Shown: positions 1 to 10,653, counted from the stretch's first letter. The stretch is 64,000 nucleotides of DNA from Micromonospora siamensis (GCF_900090305.1 NZ_LT607751.1:1984001-2048000), one strand, 5' to 3'. The notes: generated from the sequence alone by a model not told the origin. Made by a program: numbers and translations.

Positions 1-129
1 CGGCGCCCCGCCCCCGACCAGCGGGGTGACCGCGGTGATCCGGCCGTCCTCGGCCTCGATCAGCACGTCCGGGGTGGGTTCGGCGTGCTCGGGCAGCCAG
101 GCGTACTCGGCGATCCATCTCATCGACAT
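1..129 (-). CDS. hutF: Formimidoylglutamate deiminase, N-terminal fragment (runs off the window)
   Basis: Only the first 43 codons are present. The start reads [15 protein letters not shown], followed by an amidohydrolase-like beta-strand region ending in VTPLVGGGAP. The AWLP opening followed by an EDGRITAVTP strand is what I expect for the N-terminus of formimidoylglutamate deiminases, which remove the imino nitrogen in the hutF branch of histidine degradation. The start at 129 is preferred because GGAGGAG lies five bases upstream. A second ATG at 123 would give a 4-base ATGA overlap. The gene overlaps the end of the M20 amidohydrolase and belongs to the same operon as hutU. Imidazolonepropionase or another amidohydrolase is the alternative, because the metal-binding part lies outside the window. 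Confidence 0.65.
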   Translation of the reverse strand, partial: MSMRWIAEYAWLPEHAEPTPDVLIEAEDGRITAVTPLVGGGAP

Positions 130-1315
130 GCCAGCTCCTCCAGCACCCGGGCCAGGGCGGTGACCCCGGCGGCGCAGTCGGCGTCCGTGGCGGACTCGGC
201 GGGGGAGTGCGACACCCCGGTCGGGTTGCGGACGAAGAGCATCGCGGTGGGCAGGTGTGCCGCGAGGACCCCGGCGTCGTGTCCCGCCCCGGTGGGCAGC
301 ACCGGCGCGTCGAGCAGCGCCGCCAGCCGGTCGGCCAGCCCGCCGTCGAAGGCGACCAGCGGGGTGGCCGACTCCTGGGTGCAGGTCAGCCCGGTGCCGT
401 CCCGCTTCGCCCGCTCGGCGGCCTTGGCGCGTACCGCCTCGACCAGGCCGTCCAGCGTGTCCGCCTGCGCCGCCCGGGCGTCGAGCCAGCCGGTGACCTT
501 CGCCGGGATGGCGTTGGTGGCGTTGGGCTCGACGGCCACCCGGGCAACCGTGGCGTGCGCGTCGCGCAGCCGGGCCTCCTTGTTCGCCGCGAGCACGGTG
601 AACGCGTAGGTGAGCATCGGGTCGCGGCGGTCGGCCATCCGGGTCGTACCCGCGTGGTTGCCCTCGCCGTGGAAGTCGAAGCGCCAGCGGCCGTGCGGCC
701 AGATCGCGCTGGCCACCGCGACCGGCGCGTCTCCGTCGACCAGCGCGCGGCCCTGCTCGACGTGCAGCTCCACGAAGGCCGCGAAGCGGCCGAGCAGGGC
801 CGGGTCGGCGCCCGCCGGCCGGTCGCCCAGCGCTTCGGCGAAGCTCACCCCGGCGGCGTCGCGCAGCCCGGCCGCGCGGTCGACCGCGATCTCCCCGGTG
901 AGCAGCCGCGACCCGAGGCAGGGTACGCCGAACCGGGCCCCCTCCTCCTCCACGAACGCGGCCACCACCATCGGCCGGACCGGGGTGACCCCGGCCGCCC
1001 GCAGCTCGTCCACGGCGAGCAGCGCGCTGACGATGCCGAGCGGCCCGTCGTACGCGCCGCCGTGCGGCACCGAGTCGAAGTGGCTGCCGGTGAGCACGGC
1101 CTCCCCGGCGTCCGGGTCGCCCCACCAGGCGAAGAGGTTGCCGTTGCCGTCCCCGGTCACCGGCATGTCCCGGGTCCGCGCCTGCGACCGGAACCATTCC
1201 CGCAGCCGCAGCTCCGGGTCGGTGAGCGCGTAACGCAGGTAGCCGCCGCTGCCGGCGTCCCGCCCGACCGGCGCGATCTCGTCCCACAACTCCCGGAACC
1301 GCTCGGTGAGGTCCG

Positions 1316-1319
<4 letters not shown>
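120..1319 (-). CDS. M20-family amidohydrolase (allantoate amidohydrolase / N-carbamoylase type)
   Basis: A cytoplasmic zinc-dependent amidase of 399 residues, the usual length for AllC/HyuC-type hydrolases. Visible metal-site motifs in order are [15 protein letters not shown] (His and bridging Asp), [10 protein letters not shown] (Glu pair), FVELHVEQG, and a late GAGHDAG His motif. The lid-domain sequence [17 protein letters not shown] is also typical. Although the family name is allantoate amidohydrolase, the gene sits between hutU and hutF and shares an ATGA overlap with hutU. In related actinomycetes this neighbourhood suggests a role in the formylglutamate or formimidoylglutamate end of histidine breakdown rather than in purine catabolism. 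That role is inference, since substrate specificity cannot be read from the sequence. Confidence 0.85.
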
Positions 1320-2971
<1,652 letters not shown>

Positions 2972-2983
2972 CTCGTACTCCTC

Positions 2984-3835
2984 TCAGCCGAGGAACAACT
3001 GGCGGCGGGCGGCGGACGACTCGAACGCCTCGAGCCGGGCCTGGGTCTCGGCCGGGGTGGCGTCGCAGATCGCCTGGAGCACCACCATGGCCAGGGTCAT
3101 CGGGGCGGTGTGCAGGTCGAAGACGAGCCCGGTGCCGACGGCGGCCGGGAGGACCAGCTCGGCGTACTCGGCGGCCGGGCTGACCGGGGAGTCGGTGATC
3201 GCCACGACGGTCAGCCCGGCGTCGCGGGCCTCCCGCAGGGCGTCCAGCGTCTCCCGGGGGTAGCGGGGCAGGACCAGGGCGAGCAGGGTGGTGGCCCCGG
3301 CCGCGGCGGCCTGTTCCAGGCGGTCGGTCAGCAGGCTGCCGCCGTCGTCGAGCACCCGCACGTCCGGGTGCACCTTGGCCGCGAAGTACGCGAAGTAGGC
3401 GGCCAGCGGCGCGGCGGCGCGCAGCCCCAGCACGGGCAGCGGCCGGCTGGCCGCCAGCAGCCGGCCGGCCTCGGCGATCCGCTCCCGGTCGCCCAGCTCG
3501 CCGGCGAGCCGGTCCAGGTTGCCCATCTCGGCGCGGACGGCCCGTTGCAGCTCGTTGCCGGCCCTCCCGCCGTCCGGTACGCCGGCCGGGGCGATCTCCC
3601 GCAGCCGGCGGCGCAGCGCCGGGTAGCCGTCGTGGCCGAGCGCCACCGCGAACCGGGTCACCGACGGCTGGCTGACCCCGGCCAGCTCGGCCACCTCGGC
3701 GGCCGACAGGTACGCGGCGGCGGCGGCGTGCTGCACCAGGCAGTGCGCGATCCGCCGCTGGGTCGGGGTGAGCCGGACGCCGTGGAACAGGTCGAGCACC
3801 CGGTCCGGGGCCGCGGCGACACCTCCTTCATTCAT
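2984..3835 (-). CDS. MurR/RpiR-family transcriptional regulator of the hut operon
   Basis: 283 residues with the two-domain RpiR layout. An N-terminal winged helix-turn-helix (about 20-85, containing AAEVAELAGVSQPSVTRFAVALGHDGYPALRRRL) is followed by a C-terminal SIS sugar-isomerase fold (about 110-260, with LPVLGLRAAAPLAAYFAYFAAKVHPDVRVL and VVAITDSPVSPAAEYAELVL). It is the first gene of the hut operon, so it probably represses its own transcript and responds to a pathway intermediate. That ligand role is inference. An internal GAAGGAGGTG falls within codons 3-6 but has no in-frame start at a useful distance. The promoter suggests leaderless translation from 3835. Confidence 0.88.
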   Translation of the reverse strand: MNEGGVAAAPDRVLDLFHGVRLTPTQRRIAHCLVQHAAAAAYLSAAEVAELAGVSQPSVTRFAVALGHDGYPALRRRLREIAPAGVPDGGRAGNELQRAVRAEMGNLDRLAGELGDRERIAEAGRLLAASRPLPVLGLRAAAPLAAYFAYFAAKVHPDVRVLDDGGSLLTDRLEQAAAAGATTLLALVLPRYPRETLDALREARDAGLTVVAITDSPVSPAAEYAELVLPAAVGTGLVFDLHTAPMTLAMVVLQAICDATPAETQARLEAFESSAARRQLFLG

Positions 3836-3841
3836 GCCGTG

Positions 3842-3871
3842 ACTCTATGCATGAAAACTTTCAGTAGGCAA
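3842..3871 (-). promoter_or_regulatory. hut operon promoter with embedded RpiR-type palindrome
   Basis: Read on the minus strand, TTGCCT (3866-3871) and TAGAGT (3842-3847) are spaced 18 bases apart and fit -35 and -10 elements. The -10 ends six bases before the ATG at 3835, the geometry of a leaderless transcript. Exactly between the hexamers lies the palindrome TGAAA-NN-TTTCA (3852-3863). RpiR-family regulators commonly bind GAAA/TTTC dyads, so this is a likely autoregulatory operator that would block polymerase binding. Confidence 0.6.
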
Positions 3872-3998
3872 GGGTCCACCGGTCGGGACGCGACTCCACC
3901 CGGACCGGCTGCACCCGCTCCCGCCCCGGACCACGGGCGAGAAGGTGAGCCCTCTTCTCTGTACTATCCGCACGGCGGTTGAGCAGAGGAGTCCTGGC

Positions 3999-5876
3999 AT
4001 GCAGCCGGTTGGTCCGTACAGATTCACCGAGGCGTTCGGCGTCTGTCAGGTGGGTACGGCTTGGTGGGCCCTCGACGGGCAGGACCGGCTGGTCACGGTG
4101 GCGGTGCTGGAAGGCGCCGCGGCCAACGATCCACCGTGGCGGCAGGCGTTCGCCAACGCCGCCAACGCCATGGCGCAGGGCCCCACCGGCCCCCGCTACG
4201 TCAACGCCGACCTGAACGCCCCACAGCCGTGGGTGGCCTACCCCTCGGAGGAGGGGATGGGCGCCCAGCGTCTCTTCCAGCGCCTCGGCATGGACCTGCA
4301 CCCGGCGGAAGCGCAGGCCAACGTGCTGATCCCCGCCACCGGCACCGTCACGGAGCCGCCGCGACCCATCTCCGGCGTACCCACCTCCGGCTCGCCGGCC
4401 CCCACCTCCGGCCCGCCGCGACTGCCGTGGGCGATGCACACCGCGACGACCACTCCGCAGCAGGGCACCGGGGTGTCGCAGCCGGCGCCGCATTCGCCCG
4501 CACCCTCCGCCCTCGCGGCCGTGCCTGCCGTCGACCCGTTCGCCGCACCCGTCCGCCGCATCCAGCCGACCCCGGTCGGCAGCCGCACCAGCCGTGACGG
4601 TGTCACCTGGCTCGCGCTCACCGCGCTTGTGCTCGGTATCGTCGCCGCGGTCGGCGGGGTCGGGCTCACCACCGGTGGAGGCGACACCCGGAGGCAGGCA
4701 CCGGAGCCGGCGGCCGAGTTTCCCCCGGCAGGCCCGGCGCAGCCCGACCTTCGGCCGTGGGCCGCCTTCGCCCCGAGCAGCCCGCAGGAACGGGCGACCG
4801 CCGTGGCCGGACCATCGCTGGTCTTCCTCGAGTCGGTCTTCACCGGATACCTCCGTGACCGGGTCACCAACCGGCCCGTGCGGACCAGCCCGATCGTCTT
4901 CAGCCGCCGGTGCAGCGGTTTCGTCGTCGATACGGCAGGCCACGTTCTGACCAGCAGCTCCTGCGTCAGGCCCGGCCAGGAGTACGTGCGGCGGATCGCG
5001 CTCGACGCGGTGGCCCGGATGATGGTCCGCGAGCGCAAGCTCACCGACGCCCAGGTGGACGGCTACATCGCCGCCCACCAGGGGCAGACCCGATTCACCG
5101 GTGTCGACGCCGGCACCGAGCCGAGCGTTCAGGTGTACGCGCAGCTCAACGAGGCCAAGGGCAACGTCACCGAGAGCCCGGCCATCCCCGGTCAGGTGGT
5201 CGCGGCGCAGACCGAGGAGACCGGCAACGTCGCACTGGTCAAGCTGGATCGGGGCAACCTGCCCGTCGCCGAAGTGGACACGGGCGTCGAGGTCACCGGG
5301 GCCGGCAACCTCCTGATCCTCGGCTTCGTCGCCGTCGACACCGAGCCCCGTGCCGCCACCTACCGGCCGCGGCCCGTGCTCGCGAAGATCGCCGGGACCG
5401 GCCGGCGTGGCGACCTGTCCATCTGGCGGATCGGCCAGGACCTCGGCAGGACCTCGTACGGCGGGATCGCGGTCGACCCGGCCGGCCGGGTCGTCGGCCT
5501 GATCGACCAGGACCTGGCCCGACCCGACCGGGCGAACCGGGTGGTGCTGCCCGCCTCCGCCTTCACCAAACTGCTCGGTGACGCCGGGGTACGGGCCGGG
5601 ACGGGGGAGGCGGACCGCCACTACCGCTCCGGCCTGGATGCGTACTACACCGGCCGCTACCCCGCCGCGATCGAAGAGCTACGGACGGTGGCGCAGCAGA
5701 TGCCCGAGAACCAGCTGGCCGAGGCCTACCGGCAGAACGCCGACACCCGCCAGCAGCTGGAGGGCGAGTCGACCGACGGGGAGGCCTGGGCCCGATGGCT
5801 GCTCGTCGGCGCCGGCACCGCGCTGCTGGTCGTGCTGATCCTGCTCGCCATCTCGGGAACCAGGCGTCGCGCATGA
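3999..5876 (+). CDS. Two-pass membrane protein with a catalytically degraded trypsin-like domain
   Basis: 625 residues. Residues 1-60 (GPYRFTEAFGVCQVGTAWWALDGQDRLVTVAVLE) resemble the N-lobe of an actinobacterial Ser/Thr kinase without the rest. A Pro/Ser-rich cytoplasmic linker follows, then a membrane helix (about 202-224). Next comes an extracellular chymotrypsin-like fold (about 270-525), a helical repeat-like segment (about 537-590) and a C-terminal membrane helix (about 599-619). The protease triad is not conserved. The usual TxxHV histidine site reads LTSSSCV, and the GxSGGP serine site reads GRTSYGGIAVD. It therefore looks like a binding or sensing domain rather than an active protease. 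GAGGAG supports the ATG at 3999 over the upstream in-frame start at 3945. It overlaps the next gene by ATGA and heads the polysaccharide locus. Confidence 0.75.
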   Translation: MQPVGPYRFTEAFGVCQVGTAWWALDGQDRLVTVAVLEGAAANDPPWRQAFANAANAMAQGPTGPRYVNADLNAPQPWVAYPSEEGMGAQRLFQRLGMDLHPAEAQANVLIPATGTVTEPPRPISGVPTSGSPAPTSGPPRLPWAMHTATTTPQQGTGVSQPAPHSPAPSALAAVPAVDPFAAPVRRIQPTPVGSRTSRDGVTWLALTALVLGIVAAVGGVGLTTGGGDTRRQAPEPAAEFPPAGPAQPDLRPWAAFAPSSPQERATAVAGPSLVFLESVFTGYLRDRVTNRPVRTSPIVFSRRCSGFVVDTAGHVLTSSSCVRPGQEYVRRIALDAVARMMVRERKLTDAQVDGYIAAHQGQTRFTGVDAGTEPSVQVYAQLNEAKGNVTESPAIPGQVVAAQTEETGNVALVKLDRGNLPVAEVDTGVEVTGAGNLLILGFVAVDTEPRAATYRPRPVLAKIAGTGRRGDLSIWRIGQDLGRTSYGGIAVDPAGRVVGLIDQDLARPDRANRVVLPASAFTKLLGDAGVRAGTGEADRHYRSGLDAYYTGRYPAAIEELRTVAQQMPENQLAEAYRQNADTRQQLEGESTDGEAWARWLLVGAGTALLVVLILLAISGTRRRA

Positions 5877-7696
5877 ACACCGCCGCCGCCACGCTGCCCC
5901 CCGCGGGCCGCGCCGCCACCGGCGTGCCCCGACCACTGTCGCGTCTGCTGTCGGTCGCGATCGTCGCCGTCGTCGGAATCCTGCTGGTGTACGTTCTCGT
6001 GGATGCCTGGGTCCAGGTGCTCACCGGTCCGACCAACGAGGACCTGCGGGTCGACCTGGAGAATTCGGCCCAGTGGCCGAAGCGGCTCAAGACCCTGCTC
6101 TACCTGTTGCTCGCCGCGCTCACCATGGTGAAGGTCGCCGTCGATCGGCTCTGGCGCCGCTTCCGTACCGGCGCCGACCTGGCTTTGCTCGTGCTCGGCG
6201 CGGTGATGGTTCTCGCCGGTGTGGCGAACGACTCGTCGGCGGGCCTGATGGGCCAGGCGCTCTTCGTCTACTTCCGCGGGGTGCTCATCTTCTACGCCCT
6301 GCGTGCCGCGGACGTGGAAGCCGGCATGGTGCGCCGTCTGCTCCAGGTGGTGGCCGGTGTCGTCGGTCTGAACGTGCTCCTCGCCCTGGTGCAGATGGCG
6401 ATCGGCCGGCCCGCCTACCGAGCGTTGGGTTGGGTGGACATGACCTGGGCGGAGCAGAGCCGGGCCCAGGGCCTCCAGTCGCACCCGGATCATCTCGGCC
6501 ACCTGCTCGGACTGACCCTGCTCGGCTTCGTCGCCTGGGTCGCGGTGCAGCCCCGGGTCCGCCCCGCCTGGTGGGCGGTGGCCGGCGCGGTGGCGCTGGC
6601 GCTGTCGGCGAGCCAGTCCTGGGAGTCGCTGCTCGGCGTGCTGGGCGCAGCGGTGCTGATCGCGATCCTGGTGAAGGGGGGCGCCCGCCGGGTGCTCTCC
6701 GTCTGTCTGGTTCTGGTGCTCTGCACCGCCGCGCTGATCGCCGCCCGACCCGACAGCCGGGCCGAGTGGGAGCAGCGGGTGGGCAACGGGTTCACCGGCT
6801 TCCTCGATCCGGCCGGTAGCGAGACCGGGGCCGCCCCGTCCGCCGCCACCAGATCCCCGGGGGCGGCCGCCGCAGCTTCGGCTGGCCGGTCGCCCTCGCC
6901 ACGGCCGAAGCCGTCCGGCAGCCGTACGCCGGCGGCCGCCGGGACACCGTCGAGCCAACCGGCCGCCCCCACCGCGAGCCCCACCCCGGCGCCGGTACGC
7001 GAGACCCGGGTGAGCCACCTCCAGCAGGCCGCCGACATCCTGCCGCGCCGACCGTTGCTCGGCTTCGGCCTCGGCCAGTTCGGCGGCGTCGTCGCCGAGC
7101 AGAACAACCCGGAGTGGCACAAGAACCCGAAGTTCGGCCCGGAGGGCTTCGACCGGTACGGCTCCGAGGCGGGCGAGATGGACCCGTTCTGGCTGCACCT
7201 GACCATGGAGACCGGCATCCTCGGGCTGATCGCCTTCCTGGTCTGGCTCTTCTTCGTGGTCCGGCCCCTGCTGGCCGGCGCTTCCCGACGCCGGAACGCA
7301 GGCGGCCCGGGGCCGTCCGCCCCGGTGGTGTGGGGCATCGTCGCCACGGTCTTCGCCGGCTTCGTCGCCTTCTTCTCGCCGGCCTTCGAGGACCAGCTGC
7401 TGCCGGCCCTGCTGTGGACGATCCTCGGCGTGGCCTGGTGGGCGTGCCGGCGCTCGCAGGAGGAGGCGGCGTCGGTCTACACCGCCCCCACCGAGATGCT
7501 GTCGGTTATCCGTCGCTCCGACGATGGTGCGGGGCGGACCAGCATCCTCGCCACGGACGAGATCCTGGACGTCGCCCGACGGTCCCGACGCCCGGCCCAA
7601 ACGCCGGCACGCTGGGACGATGCGCCGCGGGGCGACGCCGAGCCGGGACGGACCGATGCCCCGGGACGGCCCTGGGGCAGCACCGGCCCGCGCTGA
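5873..7696 (+). CDS. O-antigen ligase / polymerase-like polytopic membrane protein
   Basis: 607 residues with about ten hydrophobic helices. The large extracellular loop (about residues 320-450) contains LPRRPLLGFGLGQFGG and ends in DPFWLHLTMETGILGLIAFLVWLFF. This is the pattern of the O-antigen ligase/Wzy family, where PLxGxGxGxF precedes the loop and a HNxYLxxxxExGxxG-like segment follows. The first part of the loop is a Pro/Ser/Ala/Thr-rich stretch. A roughly 75-residue charged cytoplasmic tail follows the last helix. Such proteins polymerise lipid-linked repeat units or transfer the finished glycan. Its ATGA overlap with the inactive-protease protein indicates translational coupling, and GT2 and initiating transferase genes follow. 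Exact activity, polymerase or ligase, cannot be decided from the sequence. Confidence 0.75.
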   Translation: MNTAAATLPPAGRAATGVPRPLSRLLSVAIVAVVGILLVYVLVDAWVQVLTGPTNEDLRVDLENSAQWPKRLKTLLYLLLAALTMVKVAVDRLWRRFRTGADLALLVLGAVMVLAGVANDSSAGLMGQALFVYFRGVLIFYALRAADVEAGMVRRLLQVVAGVVGLNVLLALVQMAIGRPAYRALGWVDMTWAEQSRAQGLQSHPDHLGHLLGLTLLGFVAWVAVQPRVRPAWWAVAGAVALALSASQSWESLLGVLGAAVLIAILVKGGARRVLSVCLVLVLCTAALIAARPDSRAEWEQRVGNGFTGFLDPAGSETGAAPSAATRSPGAAAAASAGRSPSPRPKPSGSRTPAAAGTPSSQPAAPTASPTPAPVRETRVSHLQQAADILPRRPLLGFGLGQFGGVVAEQNNPEWHKNPKFGPEGFDRYGSEAGEMDPFWLHLTMETGILGLIAFLVWLFFVVRPLLAGASRRRNAGGPGPSAPVVWGIVATVFAGFVAFFSPAFEDQLLPALLWTILGVAWWACRRSQEEAASVYTAPTEMLSVIRRSDDGAGRTSILATDEILDVARRSRRPAQTPARWDDAPRGDAEPGRTDAPGRPWGSTGPR

Positions 7697-7913
7697 CACG
7701 AGCCGTTCGGCGGAACTCGCCCCGCCGGACCGGTGCATAGAATCCGCTTTGCCAAGCGACGACGTGAGTCGATCTGGTGCGATTACGCTGCGTTTCACAC
7801 GCGGCGTCCGGCCGATTCGGCGTCGTCCCGACAACGCACGGGGGCGATGAGAGTATGGACGTACGGGACGATCGGATCCTGACCCCGATCGCCGTGGCCG
7901 GTGACGCCGGTCC

Positions 7914-8822
7914 ATGATGGTGCAACCCTTTGGCGTTCGACCTCAGGCGCCGAACCAGAACCAGGTGCCGTACGCCGCTGCTCCGCAGCAGGTACCGGCC
8001 CCGTTCGATGCCTGGCAACGCGCACGGACCTTCCCCGTCACGCCGGTGATCTCCGTCTGCATCGCCGTCCGGAACCGTCCGGAGCTGCTGATCAAATCCG
8101 TGCGCAGCGTCCTGGCCGGCGCCTTCGCCGACTTCGAGGTGGTCATCGTCGACGACGGTTCCACCGTGCCGGTGCAGGAAGGGCTGGCAGCGGCGGGCCT
8201 GCTCGCCGACGACCGGATCCGGCTGGTCCGGCAACCCCCCTCGGGGATCAGCGCCGCCCGGAACACCGCGCTGCAGGTGGCCCGTGGTCGGTACATCACC
8301 GTCCTCGACTCGGACGACGAGCTGGCGCACGACGGTCTCAGCCGTATCTACGAGCAGTTCGCCCGCACCGGGGCTCGCTGGATCTACACCGACTACGAGG
8401 AGCTCAGCCCCGCCGGGAGCCGGATCATCCACCTGCCGTCGTTCGCATCGCCAGAGCAGATGCTCTGGTCGGTGCTGAGCCGCCCCCGGCTGCCGTTCAA
8501 GCACTCCGGCATGTCCATGGAGCGGGAGGTGCTCGCCGACATCGGCGGGTATGACGAGGGCACCCCGATCAAGGTCGACGTGGAGCTGGTGCTGCGCGCC
8601 CTCGCCAACGGCGTGCACCTGGTCCACCTGGCGTACCCGGTCGTGCGGTTCCACCGGCACGACACCAACATCAGCCGGCAGCGGATGGCCGGCCTGCGGG
8701 TCTGGCGCCAGCTGATCAAGACGTACACGCCGACCCGGATTCCCGGCCCGGCGCAGGGCATGCTGCTGGTCCGGGCGGCCAGCGAACTGGGTAAGGCCCT
8801 GGTCACCGCCCTGGGCCGCTGA
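7914..8822 (+). CDS. Family 2 glycosyltransferase
   Basis: 302 residues with a GT-A fold. VISVCIAVRNRPELLIKSVRSVLAGAFADFEVVIVDDGS is the nucleotide-sugar binding N-terminus (about 43-82), and TVLDSDDELAHDG carries the DxD metal site. A C-terminal region with FRFHRHD-like residues follows. It has no membrane helix, so it probably adds a sugar to a lipid-linked intermediate at the inner face of the membrane. No convincing ribosome-binding site precedes ATG 7914 or ATG 7917. A 20-codon reading frame (7855-7917) ends in an ATGA overlap with the start and could couple translation. A perfect hairpin follows the stop codon. Confidence 0.9.
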   Translation: MMVQPFGVRPQAPNQNQVPYAAAPQQVPAPFDAWQRARTFPVTPVISVCIAVRNRPELLIKSVRSVLAGAFADFEVVIVDDGSTVPVQEGLAAAGLLADDRIRLVRQPPSGISAARNTALQVARGRYITVLDSDDELAHDGLSRIYEQFARTGARWIYTDYEELSPAGSRIIHLPSFASPEQMLWSVLSRPRLPFKHSGMSMEREVLADIGGYDEGTPIKVDVELVLRALANGVHLVHLAYPVVRFHRHDTNISRQRMAGLRVWRQLIKTYTPTRIPGPAQGMLLVRAASELGKALVTALGR

Positions 8823-8847
8823 GCCACCCGTGGGCGTGGCCCCCGGA

Positions 8848-8884
8848 CCGTCGGTACCGTCCGCCATGCGGACGGTACCGACGG
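8848..8884 (+). terminator. Perfect 17-bp hairpin after the GT2 gene
   Basis: Arms CCGTCGGTACCGTCCGC (8848-8864) and its exact complement (8868-8884) enclose a CAT loop 25 bases after the GT2 stop. No T-run follows, so this is a GC-rich stem-type terminator or processing site. Being symmetrical, it could act in both directions. Confidence 0.6.
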
Positions 8885-9099
8885 ACGGTCAGTGGGCGAG
8901 CACCCACCGGTATACCGCGTCGATCCGGTGGATGAAGTGGCTGGACGCTTCCCCGCGACCCAGCTCCATGTGACCGACCACCAAGGATGATCCGGGCGAT
9001 CGCCCCCCATCGACCGAACCGACGATGGACCGGGGGGCGAGTCCCGCGTACGGTGCACGTCGCGATCTCCCGACGGGGGCTGACGTAGGAAGGACGATC

Positions 9100-10647
9100 G
9101 TGTCCCTGAACACCAAGGTCCCGGCGCCGCGCGCCGGGCGACCCACACCGCCCGACCCCGGCGTCATCCTGCCGTCACACGGCTACGCCAGGGCGGCCTT
9201 CGGCCGCCGAGCCACGCCGCAGGTGATGTGGCATCGCCCGTACATCCTCTGGCTGCTCGTGCTGGACCTGCTGGCCGCCCTCGCCGCCAGCCAGACCGCC
9301 GTCGCCCTGCTCGACAAGGCCGACGCCGGTTTCCAGGACCCGGCCGCCCCCGGTGGCGTCGACGGCATGTTCGTCCTGGTGGCGAACCTGGGCATCCCGC
9401 TCGGCTGGGTGCTGCTGCTCGCCATCGCTGGCGCGTACGACCGGCGGGCGCTGGGCACCGGCACCGAGGAGCTCAAGCGCATCCTCCGCGCCGACGTCGC
9501 CCTGGCCGCCACCGTCTCGCTGCTGGCGCTCGGCTTCAAGAAGGACCTGTCCCGGCTGACCGTGCTCCTCGTGGTCACCGCGGCCCTGGTCTACACCCTC
9601 TTCGGTCGGTTCCTCGCCCGCTGTGTCCTGCACCACCTGCGCCGCTCCGGTTCGCGCGCCTCTCAGAAGATCCTCCTGGTCGGCAAGCTCTCCGACGCTC
9701 TGGCCCTCTACGACGTGGTCACCCGCAACAAGGCTGCCGGGCTGTGCCCCATCGCCATCCACCTGCCGCAGCATCCCCGTCCCGGCGAGACGGTGACCGC
9801 CCCCGTACCCGTCTACGTCGGCTGGGAACTGGTGCCCTTGGTCCAGGAGATCGGTGCCGACACCATCGCCGTCTGTGGCCCGGCCAGCCTGGAGTCCTAC
9901 GAGCTGCGCAAGCTCGCCTGGCAGTTGGAGGGGACCGGACTGGACCTGGTCGTCGTGCCCCAGGTCACCGACGTGACGGGCCCCCGCATCCACGTCCGGC
10001 CGGTCGACGGGATGCCGCTGCTCACCGTCGAGGAGCCCACCCTCTCCGGGATCTCGCTGGTCGCCAAGAGCGCCCTGGACCGGCTGACGGCCCTCTTCGG
10101 GCTGATCCTGCTAAGCCCCCTGCTGCTCGGCATCGCGGTGGCGATCAAGGTCACCGACCCGGGACCGGTGATGTTCCGGCAGCGTCGCATCGGCTACAAG
10201 GGCAGGGCGTTCAAGGTGTGGAAGTTCCGCACCATGTACACCGACGCCGAACAGCGACTCGCGGCCCTGCAGGACCAGAACGAGAGCGACGGCCTGCTGT
10301 TCAAGATGAAGGACGACCCGCGGGTGACGCCGATCGGCAAGCACCTGCGGGCACTGTCGCTGGACGAACTGCCCCAGCTGATCAACGTGCTGACGGGGCA
10401 GATGTCCCTCGTCGGCCCCCGGCCGCTGCCGACCGAGGACGACGACTATCAGGGGGACGTGCGCCGGCGGCTGCTGGTCCGCCCCGGCATCACCGGCCTC
10501 TGGCAGGTCTCCGGGCGCTCCGACCTCACCTGGGACGACGCCGTCCGGCTCGACCTGCACTACGTCGACAACTGGTCGCTGACCTACGACATCGGCATCC
10601 TGTGGCGGACCATGAGCGTGGTGCTGGCCCGGCGCGGCGCGTACTGA
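9100..10647 (+). CDS. Polyprenyl-phosphate glycosyl-1-phosphate transferase (initiating sugar transferase)
   Basis: 515 residues from the GTG at 9100, chosen because AGGAAGG sits six bases upstream. An in-frame ATG at 9025 lacks a site. The N-terminal half has about four membrane helices and a nucleotide-binding-like domain (CoA_binding_3 type, about 130-300). The C-terminal third is a WcaJ/WbaP-type catalytic domain beginning KSALDRLTALFGLILLSPLLLGIAVAIKVTDPGPVMFRQRRIGYKGRAFKVWKFRTM, with LRALSLDELPQLINVLTGQMSLVGPRP and RPGITGLWQVSGRSDLTWDD. The enzyme transfers a sugar phosphate from a nucleotide sugar to undecaprenyl phosphate and so starts each repeat unit. It is the committing step for the polymer made by this locus. 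Confidence 0.93.
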   Translation: MSLNTKVPAPRAGRPTPPDPGVILPSHGYARAAFGRRATPQVMWHRPYILWLLVLDLLAALAASQTAVALLDKADAGFQDPAAPGGVDGMFVLVANLGIPLGWVLLLAIAGAYDRRALGTGTEELKRILRADVALAATVSLLALGFKKDLSRLTVLLVVTAALVYTLFGRFLARCVLHHLRRSGSRASQKILLVGKLSDALALYDVVTRNKAAGLCPIAIHLPQHPRPGETVTAPVPVYVGWELVPLVQEIGADTIAVCGPASLESYELRKLAWQLEGTGLDLVVVPQVTDVTGPRIHVRPVDGMPLLTVEEPTLSGISLVAKSALDRLTALFGLILLSPLLLGIAVAIKVTDPGPVMFRQRRIGYKGRAFKVWKFRTMYTDAEQRLAALQDQNESDGLLFKMKDDPRVTPIGKHLRALSLDELPQLINVLTGQMSLVGPRPLPTEDDDYQGDVRRRLLVRPGITGLWQVSGRSDLTWDDAVRLDLHYVDNWSLTYDIGILWRTMSVVLARRGAY

Positions 10648-10653
10648 CGGCCC

